Source of the DNA: Brevinematales bacterium
Lineage (GTDB): Bacteria > Spirochaetota > Brevinematia > Brevinematales > Thermospiraceae
Direction: 5' to 3'
Length of the DNA stretch: 64,000 bases
Assembly (NCBI GenBank): GCA_013177995.1
Contig: JABLXN010000011.1
Coordinates: 1 to 64,000, forward strand
The translations under genes and the position numbers were made by a program. Under the pieces are notes generated by a model that worked only from the letters and a program-made list of their open reading frames with translations, was not told the origin of the DNA and ran no database searches. Positions 46,748 through 55,075 of this stretch are shown here, one piece after another (positions within the stretch are counted from its first letter, which is position 1; the number at the start of each line of letters is the position of its first letter).

Positions 46748-48070
46748 TTAGGAAAGGGGTTTGTAGGCTTCGGTATTCAGGTATTTTTGTATCATCTTTT
46801 CTGTGATGGCTTTCTTTTTGCAAATTTCCTGGTAAAACTCAGCGGATTTTCGCCATGTTCTTTTTTGGGTCTGGTAATCGTTGGCGAAGAGTCCGAAGGG
46901 AGCTGACTCTCCTTCTATCCACTCGAAGTTGTCAATAAATGTCCAGTGATAGTAGCGCTGGATAGGAATACCAGAGGCGATGAGAGAGGCTACTTCTTTC
47001 AGATGGTCATAGATGAATTGAGGACGAAAAACGTCTTCTCTATCACAGGTCCCGTTTTCAGTGATAAAAATAGGAAGACGGTAGGTTTTCCAGAGTCTTC
47101 TGGCAAGAAGAGAAATACCCTTTGGGTAGATCTCCCAGCCAAGGTTGTTGGTGGGAGCATTTTTGGCCACAAGGCGTTTGGCAAAGAGTTCTTGTGGATT
47201 CCAGGTAAACTGGATCTTGTCCCGTGAGTAGTAGTTTATCCCAAGAAAATCTTGAAATCTCCCCCTGCCCAGAGGGTATCCTGAGCCAAGGGGCGGGAGA
47301 AAACGACCTCTTCCCATACCCTCTAAAAAGATACCCTGAAAGACGAAGTCATTGAGAGCCGCGGCAAAATGGTCTAAAGGAGAAAGGAGATGGAGCGGAC
47401 TAAAAATCCTGAGATGGTGAGCCACCCCTACCAGCGGGGTTTCTTTTTCGCCTTGATAGAGTTCGTGAATCGCCATATATCCCTTGAGGTGAGCAAGGAC
47501 AAGATTTTTCGCAGTCTGGATCATTGCCTGACTGTCCTGCTTTCCCGGGGGCCATGTGCCAAGCACATAGCCATAGGAGAGCAAAACATTGGGTTCATTG
47601 ATGGTGACCCAGTCGCTTACGAGGGGTTTCAGTTTTTCGACGATGAAACGGACATATCGAAGAAAATCACTTATGCTTTCCTCATTTTCCCACCCTCCTT
47701 TGTCCTCAAACCAGAGGGGATGCGAGAAGTGATAGAGCGTGACCAGAGGGCGGATGTTATGTTTTTTGAGTAGAGAGATTTCTTCCGCGTAATGATCAAT
47801 ACCTTCCTGTGAGAATCTCCCTGGTTCTGGTTCAATACGACTCCATTCAAGTCCCATACGATGGGTTTGTACCCCAAGTTCAGCAAGGAGTTCTATATCC
47901 TCTTTGAAGCGTTTCCAGTGGTCATTGGCGCGAAGGGGCGAGGTGTTGTCTTTGATGTGGCCTTGCTGTGCCCACCGGTACCAGTTGTTGTTGGTATCTC
48001 CTCCTTCTATTTGAAGGGCGGCTGTGGCTGTTCCGAATAAAAAGTCCGACGGAAAAAAAATACTTTCCAT
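46748..48070 (-). CDS. GH1 family beta-glycosidase
   Basis: A 440-residue cytoplasmic retaining glycoside hydrolase of family 1, probably a beta-glucosidase or beta-galactosidase. The acid/base Glu is in TINEPN (about 160) and the nucleophile in ITENGTC (about 337). The N-terminal FPSDFLFGTATAALQIEG is the family signature. It lies 5 bp downstream of a GH36 gene in the same direction, so the pair forms an oligosaccharide-breakdown operon; no transporter is in the window. Confidence 0.93.
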   Translation of the reverse strand: MESIFFPSDFLFGTATAALQIEGGDTNNNWYRWAQQGHIKDNTSPLRANDHWKRFKEDIELLAELGVQTHRMGLEWSRIEPEPGRFSQEGIDHYAEEISLLKKHNIRPLVTLYHFSHPLWFEDKGGWENEESISDFLRYVRFIVEKLKPLVSDWVTINEPNVLLSYGYVLGTWPPGKQDSQAMIQTAKNLVLAHLKGYMAIHELYQGEKETPLVGVAHHLRIFSPLHLLSPLDHFAAALNDFVFQGIFLEGMGRGRFLPPLGSGYPLGRGRFQDFLGINYYSRDKIQFTWNPQELFAKRLVAKNAPTNNLGWEIYPKGISLLARRLWKTYRLPIFITENGTCDREDVFRPQFIYDHLKEVASLIASGIPIQRYYHWTFIDNFEWIEGESAPFGLFANDYQTQKRTWRKSAEFYQEICKKKAITEKMIQKYLNTEAYKPLS

Positions 48071-48075
48071 AGGTA

Positions 48076-50133
48076 CTACTCCTCAAGAGTAATATGGGTA
48101 TAGAAAAAGCCAAAGGGATGCCTCTGTACAGGAAGAGGCTGACCGTTGAACCAGAGAGAATTGTCCTGAAGGCTTACGAGAAAGAGATTCTCTCTCTGGA
48201 CGGTTTGGGGATGGAGACTGTAGAAGAGTTTCTCCTGTGAGATCTCAAGGAAAGAGAAGCCTGATCCTGGAAAGAGGTGTTCTGTACTCCCGCCGTATAC
48301 CCAGTTTTCTTGTGGGGTAATGGCAAGAAGAAGCCGACTTCCATAAGGAGGAAGAGAATAGTGTTTTCTATGGTATGTTTTTGTGAGAGGATCAAAGAAG
48401 AGACCATCGGGGAGGTTTTGCCGAAGGGGTTTATGACCGAGATTGAGCACAAGAAAAGCCTGACAGAAGGGAAGTTTGATCCATCCTGTATAATGGCTTT
48501 CGTACACCCTGACAGGTCCTATGGCTTGAAGAGAGGCACTTCGGGGACGGAAACGGTAGGTTTCGTGGTGATGGGTCAAGGAAAGTATCTCTGGTTCAGC
48601 GAGGGGAAACTGCTTTTTGTAGAGATGAAGGATATCTAAAGAGTATTCTCCAATGTTATCTGAGGTAAAGAGAAGACCCCCAAAGAGTTGATTGACAAGG
48701 TAAAGGGTATAGCGCTGTTCAAAAGAGAGGCGCTGATTGTTTTCTCTCAGGATGAAAACATCAGGGTCGTTGAGAAAACCGAGTCGATGAAGGGGATATC
48801 GACCTATGGTGGTGGTGATGGCTTTGATGGTGGAGATACGTTCCCGGAAGTGGATCCTTGCCGGTCTGATATCTTCCCAATCAAGCCCTACATCGCATCC
48901 GATTCGGCAATAGTCCACCTTGCCCAAAGCACTGCTGATGGGAACCCCACAACCCAGGATAGCCTTTTCTCCTACAAGGCAGCGAAGCCAGGACATGGCT
49001 TCGCTCATATGGGCACCCCTTGTCCTGCCACTATGGGGATAGATGCTGGCAGCGTAGAGAAAATCGAGTTTTACCATATCGAAGCCCCATTCATTCAAAA
49101 CCGTGTGGAAGACTTCTTCAAGATAGGCACGTACGTCGGGATGCTGGAGATTAAGGGCATAGAAATCCCCATTCCAGTTTTCGCTATAGCCAGCAATCAC
49201 CGGTGAACCATCTGGATAACGGAGCACCCAGTCAGGATGGTTATGAAAGAGGCTTGATTTGCTTTCGCAGATGAAGGGAGCCAGCCAGAGGCCTGCTTTG
49301 TAGCCTGCGGCATGAATCTCATCGACTAAGGCTTTCATGCCCCGAGGAAAAGAGGGTTTGATGGAGAGCCAGTCCCCAACAGCCGTCTGATAGCCATCAT
49401 CTATTTGAAAAATATCGATAGGGAGATGGTTTTCTTTGAAAGATCGAAGATTGGAGAGGACGATGTCTTCAGAGATGTTGGTATAATAATTGTACCAGCT
49501 TGTCCAGCCACTTGTTTTTGGAGTCTGAAGAAAAGAGAACCCCTGAGCCATCAAATAGCGTCTCTGGGCTTCGAGAAGTGTACCACTGGTGAAAAAAAGA
49601 GAGAGAAGAAAGGTTTCTCCCGGGGGGAGGTGCCACCCTTCCACATCCCGGATAATACGAAGGTAATCCCCTTCGGGATGGTGTTCAAAGATAGTGTAGG
49701 CAGACTTTTCATCAAGAGAGCCTACCAGATGCCAGGAAGTATTCTGGCCGGAAAGGGTCCAGCCATGGCTATGAAGTCTCCCCCGTTTTCGGTTGTAGCG
49801 ATAAAAATGATAATCCCCATAGAATTCAAGATGATACATAGCATACGCAAACCGAAGATGGGGAGGAAGACCTGGGATTTTCTCCTGCCGGGTAAATTCT
49901 CTACTATCAGACCAGCTTTGAAATCCATGAACAAAAAGACGATCTTTTTTCTGATAGGTCCAGGGAAGAGAGGTCTCAAAAGAGACAAGGGTGATGGGGA
50001 CATGAGTTACCAAGCGGAGGGTGTTTTCGTCTTCTTCAAGGGAGAGATGGTCATTGCGCAGAGGAAGATGACCACGGAGAGTATAGAGGGTATTTTCATG
50101 GCGGTACACAAGCGTGGTGTGTTTCCAGAGCAT
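48076..50133 (-). CDS. GH36 family alpha-galactosidase
   Basis: A 685-residue retaining alpha-galactosidase, which frees galactose from melibiose, raffinose or galactomannan-derived oligosaccharides. The N-terminal beta-supersandwich is followed by a TIM barrel with the nucleophile Asp in MVKLDFLYAA (about 356) and the acid/base Asp in RIGCDVGLDW (about 411), plus WTSWYNYYTNISED and FQIDDGYQ. A C-terminal beta-sandwich closes it. No signal peptide is seen, so it acts in the cytoplasm. The start has a caaggag ribosome binding site and a strong promoter upstream. Confidence 0.92.
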   Translation of the reverse strand: MLWKHTTLVYRHENTLYTLRGHLPLRNDHLSLEEDENTLRLVTHVPITLVSFETSLPWTYQKKDRLFVHGFQSWSDSREFTRQEKIPGLPPHLRFAYAMYHLEFYGDYHFYRYNRKRGRLHSHGWTLSGQNTSWHLVGSLDEKSAYTIFEHHPEGDYLRIIRDVEGWHLPPGETFLLSLFFTSGTLLEAQRRYLMAQGFSFLQTPKTSGWTSWYNYYTNISEDIVLSNLRSFKENHLPIDIFQIDDGYQTAVGDWLSIKPSFPRGMKALVDEIHAAGYKAGLWLAPFICESKSSLFHNHPDWVLRYPDGSPVIAGYSENWNGDFYALNLQHPDVRAYLEEVFHTVLNEWGFDMVKLDFLYAASIYPHSGRTRGAHMSEAMSWLRCLVGEKAILGCGVPISSALGKVDYCRIGCDVGLDWEDIRPARIHFRERISTIKAITTTIGRYPLHRLGFLNDPDVFILRENNQRLSFEQRYTLYLVNQLFGGLLFTSDNIGEYSLDILHLYKKQFPLAEPEILSLTHHHETYRFRPRSASLQAIGPVRVYESHYTGWIKLPFCQAFLVLNLGHKPLRQNLPDGLFFDPLTKTYHRKHYSLPPYGSRLLLAITPQENWVYGGSTEHLFPGSGFSFLEISQEKLFYSLHPQTVQRENLFLVSLQDNSLWFNGQPLPVQRHPFGFFYTHITLEE

Positions 50134-50159
50134 GCAAAACTCCTTGCGGGGGATATGTT

Positions 50160-50188
50160 ATTGTATATCCGATGGATGTTTTTGTCAA
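50160..50188 (-). promoter_or_regulatory. Promoter of the GH36-GH1 operon
   Basis: On the minus strand, a perfect TTGACA (50188-50183), a 17-bp spacer and TACAAT (50165-50160), 27 bp upstream of the GH36 start. No obvious operator dyad overlaps it. Confidence 0.8.
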
Positions 50189-50297
50189 TATTCTGGAAAA
50201 AGAAAAAGGAAAATGTTGTTGCGTGAGGGAGAACTTCTGGTGGCTTGATAAACCTTCGATGGGTATTATCTGGTCTTGTGGAGAGGGTTTTGAGGGT

Positions 50298-51263
50298 TTA
50301 CACGTTTTTGAGTCTCTCTCTCATCTGACGGTAGGTGATGATAGGAAGATCTCCGGGTATAAGCTTTTCTTCCATATGGAGTTGGGTGGCTATAGGAATC
50401 TGGGTGATCACCACTCTTTCATCCTGGTGGAGAACAACCTGACTGAAACGCAGGGCAAGAAAGTCCACGAGTTTTCTTAGAAGGGGGAGTCGAACGAATT
50501 TCTGGGCAACACGGAGATAGATGAGGGTGTGGCTTTCGTCAACAGGGACAAAGGCGACTAAAACTCTCATTTTGTCGAGAATATAGTTTTGCCACATATT
50601 GGGGAAGATAAAGTGTATATGTTGACGGGAAAAATCAGGAGGGGGAAGATCTTCGGCTTTTTTTGGTTTTTGTCCGTGGTCGACTTCATTGTAAACCCAG
50701 AAGGCTATATTCCCATCTCTGACCACCTGGACAGGACCATTGACTAATGTTTTTTTTCCACGTCCTATGGTGTTTGTATGGACAAAGGGGAGATGAACGA
50801 GGTCCAATTGGTTCTCAATAGCCCGACTGTAATGAACAGGCCAGAGGTGACGCGATGAGGACCAGGAGAAGCTTTCATCCACGTTATCGAAGTAAACAGG
50901 TTCATGGGTTGGTTCACTCTCACCCCACCAGACAAAAACCCACCCTAATTTTTCCCTTACTGGGTACCTTTTGATATGAAAGTAGGAAGCGACTTCAGAG
51001 GATTTTCCATTGGCCGGAATGAGGGTGACCTTGCCTGTTTTGTCATAGCGGAAGCCGTGAAAGGGACAGGCAATCTCATCTCCGTGATGTTTTCCGATGG
51101 CCAGAGAGGCTCCCCGATGAATGCACTTGTCTCTCAAACAGACAAGTTCTCCTTCTGTGGTTCTCCAGAAGACCAATCGTTCTCCAAAACGGGTGACACC
51201 GACTATCTGGCCTGGTTTGATTTCTCGAGACTCAAGTACAATATACCACTGATGAGGGATCAT
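50298..51263 (-). CDS. Rieske non-heme iron oxygenase, ring-hydroxylating type
   Basis: A 321-residue Rieske oxygenase alpha-subunit-like protein. The 2Fe-2S ligands are C-x-H (DKCIHRG, about 48) and C-x2-H (ACPFHGF, about 67). The mononuclear iron site N-x2-D-x2-H-x4-H is complete (ENQLDLVHLPFVH, about 160). This predicts an oxygen-dependent hydroxylase or demethylase, odd for a genome with strongly anaerobic defence. No reductase or ferredoxin partner is adjacent. The start is set by aaggagg 9 bp before ATG 51263, just inside the flank of the R1B repeat. Confidence 0.88.
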   Translation of the reverse strand: MIPHQWYIVLESREIKPGQIVGVTRFGERLVFWRTTEGELVCLRDKCIHRGASLAIGKHHGDEIACPFHGFRYDKTGKVTLIPANGKSSEVASYFHIKRYPVREKLGWVFVWWGESEPTHEPVYFDNVDESFSWSSSRHLWPVHYSRAIENQLDLVHLPFVHTNTIGRGKKTLVNGPVQVVRDGNIAFWVYNEVDHGQKPKKAEDLPPPDFSRQHIHFIFPNMWQNYILDKMRVLVAFVPVDESHTLIYLRVAQKFVRLPLLRKLVDFLALRFSQVVLHQDERVVITQIPIATQLHMEEKLIPGDLPIITYRQMRERLKNV

Positions 51264-51297
51264 GGGAAACCTCCTTGGGAGATAAGGTAAAGTTATC

Positions 51298-51498
51298 GAG
51301 ACCTTTGCACGAATGTGCAAAGGTCTCAAAAAAGTAATAAAAAACAAAAATTAGTATCAAAATATTCCGTGCTGTAATAAATAAACCAATTTTTTTGAAT
51401 AAAAAAGACAAAACGGCCCTTGTGAACAGAAAAATCGGGGTTTCAGGGGCGCAGCCCCTGACCCAAACAGGGGAAGAAAACACCCGTGCAAGGGTCTC
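51298..51498 (+). repeat. R1B: MITE-like repeat
   Basis: A 201-bp copy of the R1 family: 5' hairpin gagacctttgcac-gaat-gtgcaaaggtctc, an A+T-rich middle, the inner tcagggg-cgcag-cccctga hairpin, and the 3' terminal repeat gtgcaagggtctc. Flanking 5-mers are ttatc (51293-51297) and ttatt (51499-51503), near-identical as in a target duplication. It starts 35 bp upstream of the Rieske gene start codon and so contains or replaced part of its control region. Confidence 0.85.
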
Positions 51499-51571
51499 TT
51501 ATTGTACAGGGAAGGGAAGAAAATAGCAATAAAAGAGAGAAAAAGACACTTTTTGAAGGATGGGAGGATGG

Positions 51572-52234
51572 TTACGGATGGTTTTCTGTGGCCTTCAAAA
51601 GACGTTCTTCCTGCTTGATATCGGTATAACTCATGACAATGACAAAGGGGATGGTCATCTCTTTTCTGGTAGCAGGATCAAGAATAACCTTTTCCCTTTC
51701 CAAGGTCAACTCAATCACTGTATTGGTGGTTTTCCATCGGACAAAGGCAAGGACACCTTCAAGATCTCCATACGGGGGATTGATAAGCCCAAGAGAGTAG
51801 GAGGCTTTGTCAGTATATTGACGGAAAAAGTAATTTTTCATTTTTTCATAGGTGTTGGTGGCGTCGGCCAGGGAAGAGAGTGGAACAAGGTAATATCCTA
51901 AGAGAAGTTTGTTGTTTTCAAACACATACCCGATAAAAATCTCCTGACGAAGAAACGAGAGCCATTTTTTTCCGTCCTCACGAAAGAGGGTGATGAGAAA
52001 TCTCTCTTCCTGCAGGACATTGGTAAAAAACTTGGCTTCTTCTTTTTGAAGGATGGTTGCCCGGTTTTCTCCCCACCGGAAAGACCGAAAATGGTTCTTT
52101 TCCCGAAAAGGAGCGTATTCTTTGGTTTCTACATAAAGAGAGGTTTCATTTTCTATTTCCATACCGGGAAATGGATTGGAAAACAAAAGACAAGAGAAAA
52201 AAAGATTCAAGAGGACAATGATAAAATGTTTCAT
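51572..52234 (-). CDS. Exported protein of unknown function
   Basis: A 220-residue protein with a signal peptide (about residues 1-19, ending LLFSNP). The mature part is a mixed alpha/beta sequence without a family I recognise (SFRWGENRATILQKEEAKFF; VRWKTTNTVIELTLEREKVIL). It could be a periplasmic protein. It has an aggagtc ribosome binding site and stands alone between R1B and the divergent perR operon. Confidence 0.55.
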   Translation of the reverse strand: MKHFIIVLLNLFFSCLLFSNPFPGMEIENETSLYVETKEYAPFREKNHFRSFRWGENRATILQKEEAKFFTNVLQEERFLITLFREDGKKWLSFLRQEIFIGYVFENNKLLLGYYLVPLSSLADATNTYEKMKNYFFRQYTDKASYSLGLINPPYGDLEGVLAFVRWKTTNTVIELTLEREKVILDPATRKEMTIPFVIVMSYTDIKQEERLLKATENHP

Positions 52235-52348
52235 AAAGACTCCTGTGGCTATTAGTATAACATAAAAGAGTTTTTTTTGCTACATAGGGATTTTTTGTCG
52301 CTTTACAAAAGAGAGAGGATTCCTTTTTTGGCGAGAGTAATGAAAAAC

Positions 52349-52377
52349 TTGACAATAAAAATAATAATGATTATAAT
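52349..52377 (+). promoter_or_regulatory. Promoter of the perR operon with overlapping PerR box
   Basis: A perfect TTGACA (52349-52354), a 17-bp spacer and a perfect TATAAT (52372-52377). Lying across the spacer and -10 at 52362-52376 is a 15-bp palindrome whose minus-strand reading TTATAATCATTATTA matches the PerR consensus TTATAATnATTATAA at 14 of 15 positions. A repressor bound there would block RNA polymerase. Confidence 0.88.
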
Positions 52378-52452
52378 AAAAATTAGTGATTTTATGTGGA
52401 AAAAATTTGCACGAAAAGTTGTTTTCCATTACACTTCGGTAGGGAGGAAAAG

Positions 52453-52881
52453 GTGACAGGATACAAAAAGAGTCGAATACGAGAGGCGATCCTTGAAACG
52501 CTTAAGGGGACAAGGACTCATCCCCCGGCGGATTGGGTGTGGGAGGAGGTGAAGAAAATCTATCCTTCAGCGACCCTTGCCACCGTTTATCGCAATCTTC
52601 ATATCTTAGAAAGTCAGGGGAAGATTCTTGCTCTTGACGTGGGACAGGGAGAAAAGCGTTATGATGGCTTTGTTCACCATCATGCCCATTTTGTCTGCAG
52701 GAAATGTGGAGAAGTGTATGATTGTGAGATCAAAGAGGGGAGTTTTGCGAAAGGGATGAATATCCCTGGTGAGGTTGAGGCTTTTCAACTTACTCTCTAC
52801 GGGGTGTGTGAACGTTGTATGACGAAGGTGATGTTTCCCACCGGTCAAAGTGGGAAAAAACAGGATAAAAGAGAGAGGTAG
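52453..52881 (+). CDS. perR: Fur-family peroxide-responsive repressor, PerR-like
   Basis: A 142-residue Fur-family metalloregulator. The winged helix is at about 5-75 (ATLATVYRNLHILESQGKI). Metal ligands match PerR: His in RTHPPAD, Asp in RYDG, the HHHAHFV histidines and Asp in YDCE. The structural zinc site is CRKC and CERC. The start is GTG 52453, set by an agggagg ribosome binding site. The gene leads an operon of bacteriohemerythrin, superoxide reductase, ferritin and rubrerythrin and has a PerR box in its own promoter, so autoregulated peroxide control is likely. A Fur or Zur role is less likely. Confidence 0.85.
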   Translation: MTGYKKSRIREAILETLKGTRTHPPADWVWEEVKKIYPSATLATVYRNLHILESQGKILALDVGQGEKRYDGFVHHHAHFVCRKCGEVYDCEIKEGSFAKGMNIPGEVEAFQLTLYGVCERCMTKVMFPTGQSGKKQDKRER

Positions 52882-52883
52882 AT

Positions 52884-53291
52884 ATGCCGTTTATCTCATG
52901 GGATGAGAGTATGAGTGTGGGGGTGGCAGAGTTTGACAACCACCATCAGAAACTGGTGGCTCTGGTGAACAAGCTTTTCGATGCGATGAAAGCAGGGAAG
53001 GCCAAAGAGGTGTTGGGTGATATTCTGAAGGAACTCATGGAGTATACCAAGTATCATTTTGAGGCAGAGGAAAGGCTCATGAGAGAGTATGCCTATCCAG
53101 GTTTTGTGACCCATCGGGCGGAACACGAAAAACTGGTGCAGGAGGTTTCTACTCTCTATCAGAAGTTTCAAGCGGGGGATATCTTTCTCTCTCTTGATAC
53201 CATGAATTTTCTCAAAGAGTGGCTGGCAAAGCATATTCTTCAGAGTGATATGGTGTACAAACCCTTTTTCAATCAAAAGGGCATTCGATAA
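52884..53291 (+). CDS. Bacteriohemerythrin
   Basis: A 135-residue single-domain hemerythrin that binds oxygen at a diiron centre. Ligand positions are visible: [26 protein letters not shown] and a C-terminal KHILQSDM. It begins 2 bp after perR. In a PerR operon it is likely to scavenge or deliver O2 to the other enzymes; that role is inference. Confidence 0.92.
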   Translation: MPFISWDESMSVGVAEFDNHHQKLVALVNKLFDAMKAGKAKEVLGDILKELMEYTKYHFEAEERLMREYAYPGFVTHRAEHEKLVQEVSTLYQKFQAGDIFLSLDTMNFLKEWLAKHILQSDMVYKPFFNQKGIR

Positions 53292-53311
53292 AAACCAAAA
53301 AGGAGGACGAT

Positions 53312-53692
53312 ATGGTCCAGAGAGGACAGATTTACAAGTGTTCGGTGTGTGGCAATATTGTTGAGGTGCGTTTTGCTGGAGGTGGTACTCTTGTTTGCTG
53401 TGGGAAGCCCATGGAACTTCAGGTGGAAAACACGGTGGATGCTTCCAAGGAAAAGCACGTACCGGTGATTGAAGCCCAGAATGGAGGGTATCTTGTCAGG
53501 GTTGGCAGTGTGGAACATCCCATGGAAGAAAAGCACTATATCATGTGGATAACCCTTGTGGCTGATGGCAAGGAATACACGCAGTATCTCAAGCCAGGAG
53601 ACAAGCCTGAAGCCTTCTTTGCTGTTCAGGCCACCTCTGTAACAGCCAAAGAATACTGTAATCTCCATGGCCTGTGGAAGGCAGGAAGGTAG
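53312..53692 (+). CDS. dfx: Desulfoferrodoxin (2Fe superoxide reductase)
   Basis: Reduces superoxide to hydrogen peroxide without making O2. The 126 residues contain both centres: the N-terminal rubredoxin-like Fe(SCys)4 site (CSVCG and CCGKP) and the active Fe(His)4Cys site ([16 protein letters not shown] and the C-terminal CNLHGLW). The ribosome binding site aaaggagg is strong. Hydrogen peroxide from it would be removed by the rubrerythrin encoded at the end of the operon. Confidence 0.97.
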   Translation: MVQRGQIYKCSVCGNIVEVRFAGGGTLVCCGKPMELQVENTVDASKEKHVPVIEAQNGGYLVRVGSVEHPMEEKHYIMWITLVADGKEYTQYLKPGDKPEAFFAVQATSVTAKEYCNLHGLWKAGR

Positions 53693-53699
53693 GAAAGAT

Positions 53700-54188
53700 A
53701 TGCTTGATAAACAGATGAATGAGCGGCTGAATGCACAGATTCAGGCGGAGTTGTATTCAGCCTACCTGTATTTGGCTATGGCAGCCTGGTGCGATGAGGA
53801 GTCCTGGACAGGGAGTGCTCACTGGTTTCGCAAGCAGGCACAGGAAGAGGTAAATCACGCGATGAAGTTCTATCACTATATTGTGGAGAAAGGGGGAAGA
53901 GCCATCATGGAGGCGATAGACAAGCCCCCTTCTGAGTGGAAGAACCTTCTCTCTGTTTTTGAAGCAGCCTATGAGCATGAGACCAAGGTGACGAAACGCA
54001 TCCATGACCTTCTTGCTTTTGCCCGTGAGATAAAAGACTATGCGACAGAACAGATGCTTCAGTGGTTTGTGGCCGAACAGGTAGAAGAGGAGGCACAGAC
54101 CCTTGAGATTGTCCAGAAACTCAAGAAGGTAGGAGAGAGCAACTCAGGGATGCTTTATCTTGATGGAAAACTTGGAAAGAGAGAATAA
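53700..54188 (+). CDS. ftnA: Bacterial non-heme ferritin
   Basis: A 162-residue ferritin of the FtnA type that stores iron in a 24-subunit shell and oxidises Fe(II) with peroxide or O2. The ferroxidase ligands are in QAELYSAYLYLAMA and QAQEEVNHAMKFY, with later Glu in EQVEEEAQTL. ATG 53700 is chosen 8 bp after the superoxide reductase stop, with an aggaaag ribosome binding site. By locking up iron it would limit Fenton chemistry. Confidence 0.95.
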   Translation: MLDKQMNERLNAQIQAELYSAYLYLAMAAWCDEESWTGSAHWFRKQAQEEVNHAMKFYHYIVEKGGRAIMEAIDKPPSEWKNLLSVFEAAYEHETKVTKRIHDLLAFAREIKDYATEQMLQWFVAEQVEEEAQTLEIVQKLKKVGESNSGMLYLDGKLGKRE

Positions 54189-54206
54189 TGTAAAAGGAGG
54201 AGAAGA

Positions 54207-54797
54207 ATGGCTAAATCGCTCAAAGGAACAAAAACCGCAGAAAATCTCATGAAGGCCTTTGCTGGTGAGTCTCAGGCACGTACCCGCTATACCTACTATG
54301 CCTCTCAGGCACGAAAAGAAGGCTTCATGCAGATCGAGGCTATTTTTACAGAAACGGCGGACAACGAGAAAGAGCACGCCAAGGTGTTTTTCAAGTACCT
54401 TGTGGAGGGACTTGGAAACGATGTGATGCAGGAGATTCAGGCAAGCTATCCGGTGGCGCTTGCTGATACCCTCTCTAATCTCAAGAGTGCCGCCGCAGGT
54501 GAGAATGAAGAGTGGACACATCTCTACCCTGAGTTTGCCAAGGTGGCTGAACAGGAGGGATTTCCTGAAATTGCGGCAAGTTTCCGGGCTATTGCTCAGG
54601 TAGAGGCAAAGCATGAGGCGCGCTACAGAAAATTGGCGGAGAATATTGCCTCTGGGAAGGTCTTCAAAAAGGACCAGAAGGTTCTCTGGAAATGCCGGAA
54701 CTGTGGTTTTATTATTGAGGCCATGGAAGCCCCACAGGTGTGCCCCAGTTGTAAGCATCCCCAGGGATATTTTGAGGTGTTTGTAGAAACGTACTGA
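54207..54797 (+). CDS. rbr: Rubrerythrin
   Basis: A peroxidase that reduces H2O2 to water with electrons from rubredoxin or a similar donor. The 196-residue protein has the diiron helical domain ([45 protein letters not shown]) and a C-terminal rubredoxin-like domain with two C-x2-C pairs (CRNCG and CPSCKHP). Last gene of the PerR operon, closed by a terminator. Confidence 0.97.
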   Translation: MAKSLKGTKTAENLMKAFAGESQARTRYTYYASQARKEGFMQIEAIFTETADNEKEHAKVFFKYLVEGLGNDVMQEIQASYPVALADTLSNLKSAAAGENEEWTHLYPEFAKVAEQEGFPEIAASFRAIAQVEAKHEARYRKLAENIASGKVFKKDQKVLWKCRNCGFIIEAMEAPQVCPSCKHPQGYFEVFVETY

Positions 54798-54806
54798 GCT
54801 TTTGTG

Positions 54807-54835
54807 AGCGCCCCTCTCTGGGGCGCTTTTCTTTT
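54807..54835 (+). terminator. Terminator of the PerR operon
   Basis: A 7-bp G+C stem (gcgcccc and ggggcgc around tctct) followed by ttttctttt. The R1C repeat starts at the end of the T tract. Confidence 0.85.
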
Positions 54836-55036
54836 GAGACCTTTGCACGAATGTGCAAAGGTCTCAAAAAAGTAATAGAAAACAGAAAGTAGTATAAAAA
54901 TATTCTTTTCCATAATAAACAAGTCTATTTTTTAGATATAAAAAGAAAAATAAGCCTTTGTAAACAGAAAAAGCGGGGTTTCAGGGGCGTAGCCCCTGAC
55001 CTAAAGAGGGGAAGAAAACACCCGTGCAAGGGTCTT
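54836..55036 (+). repeat. R1C: MITE-like repeat
   Basis: A 201-bp R1 copy with the same 5' hairpin, inner tcagggg-cgtag-cccctga hairpin and 3' terminal repeat (last base t rather than c). Flanking 5-mers are ctttt (54831-54835) and ctatt (55037-55041), 4 of 5 identical. It lies between the PerR operon terminator and the dnaX promoter, whose -35 begins 4 bp after it. Confidence 0.85.
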
Positions 55037-55039
55037 CTA

Positions 55040-55068
55040 TTGCTTTTTTCTTCGCTTTCTCTTATAAT
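55040..55068 (+). promoter_or_regulatory. Promoter of dnaX with almost no leader
   Basis: TTGCTT (55040-55045), a 17-bp spacer and a perfect TATAAT (55063-55068). The ATG at 55076 is only 8 bp after the -10, so transcription would start at or next to the start codon. Confidence 0.7.
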
Positions 55069-55075
55069 CTTTAGT

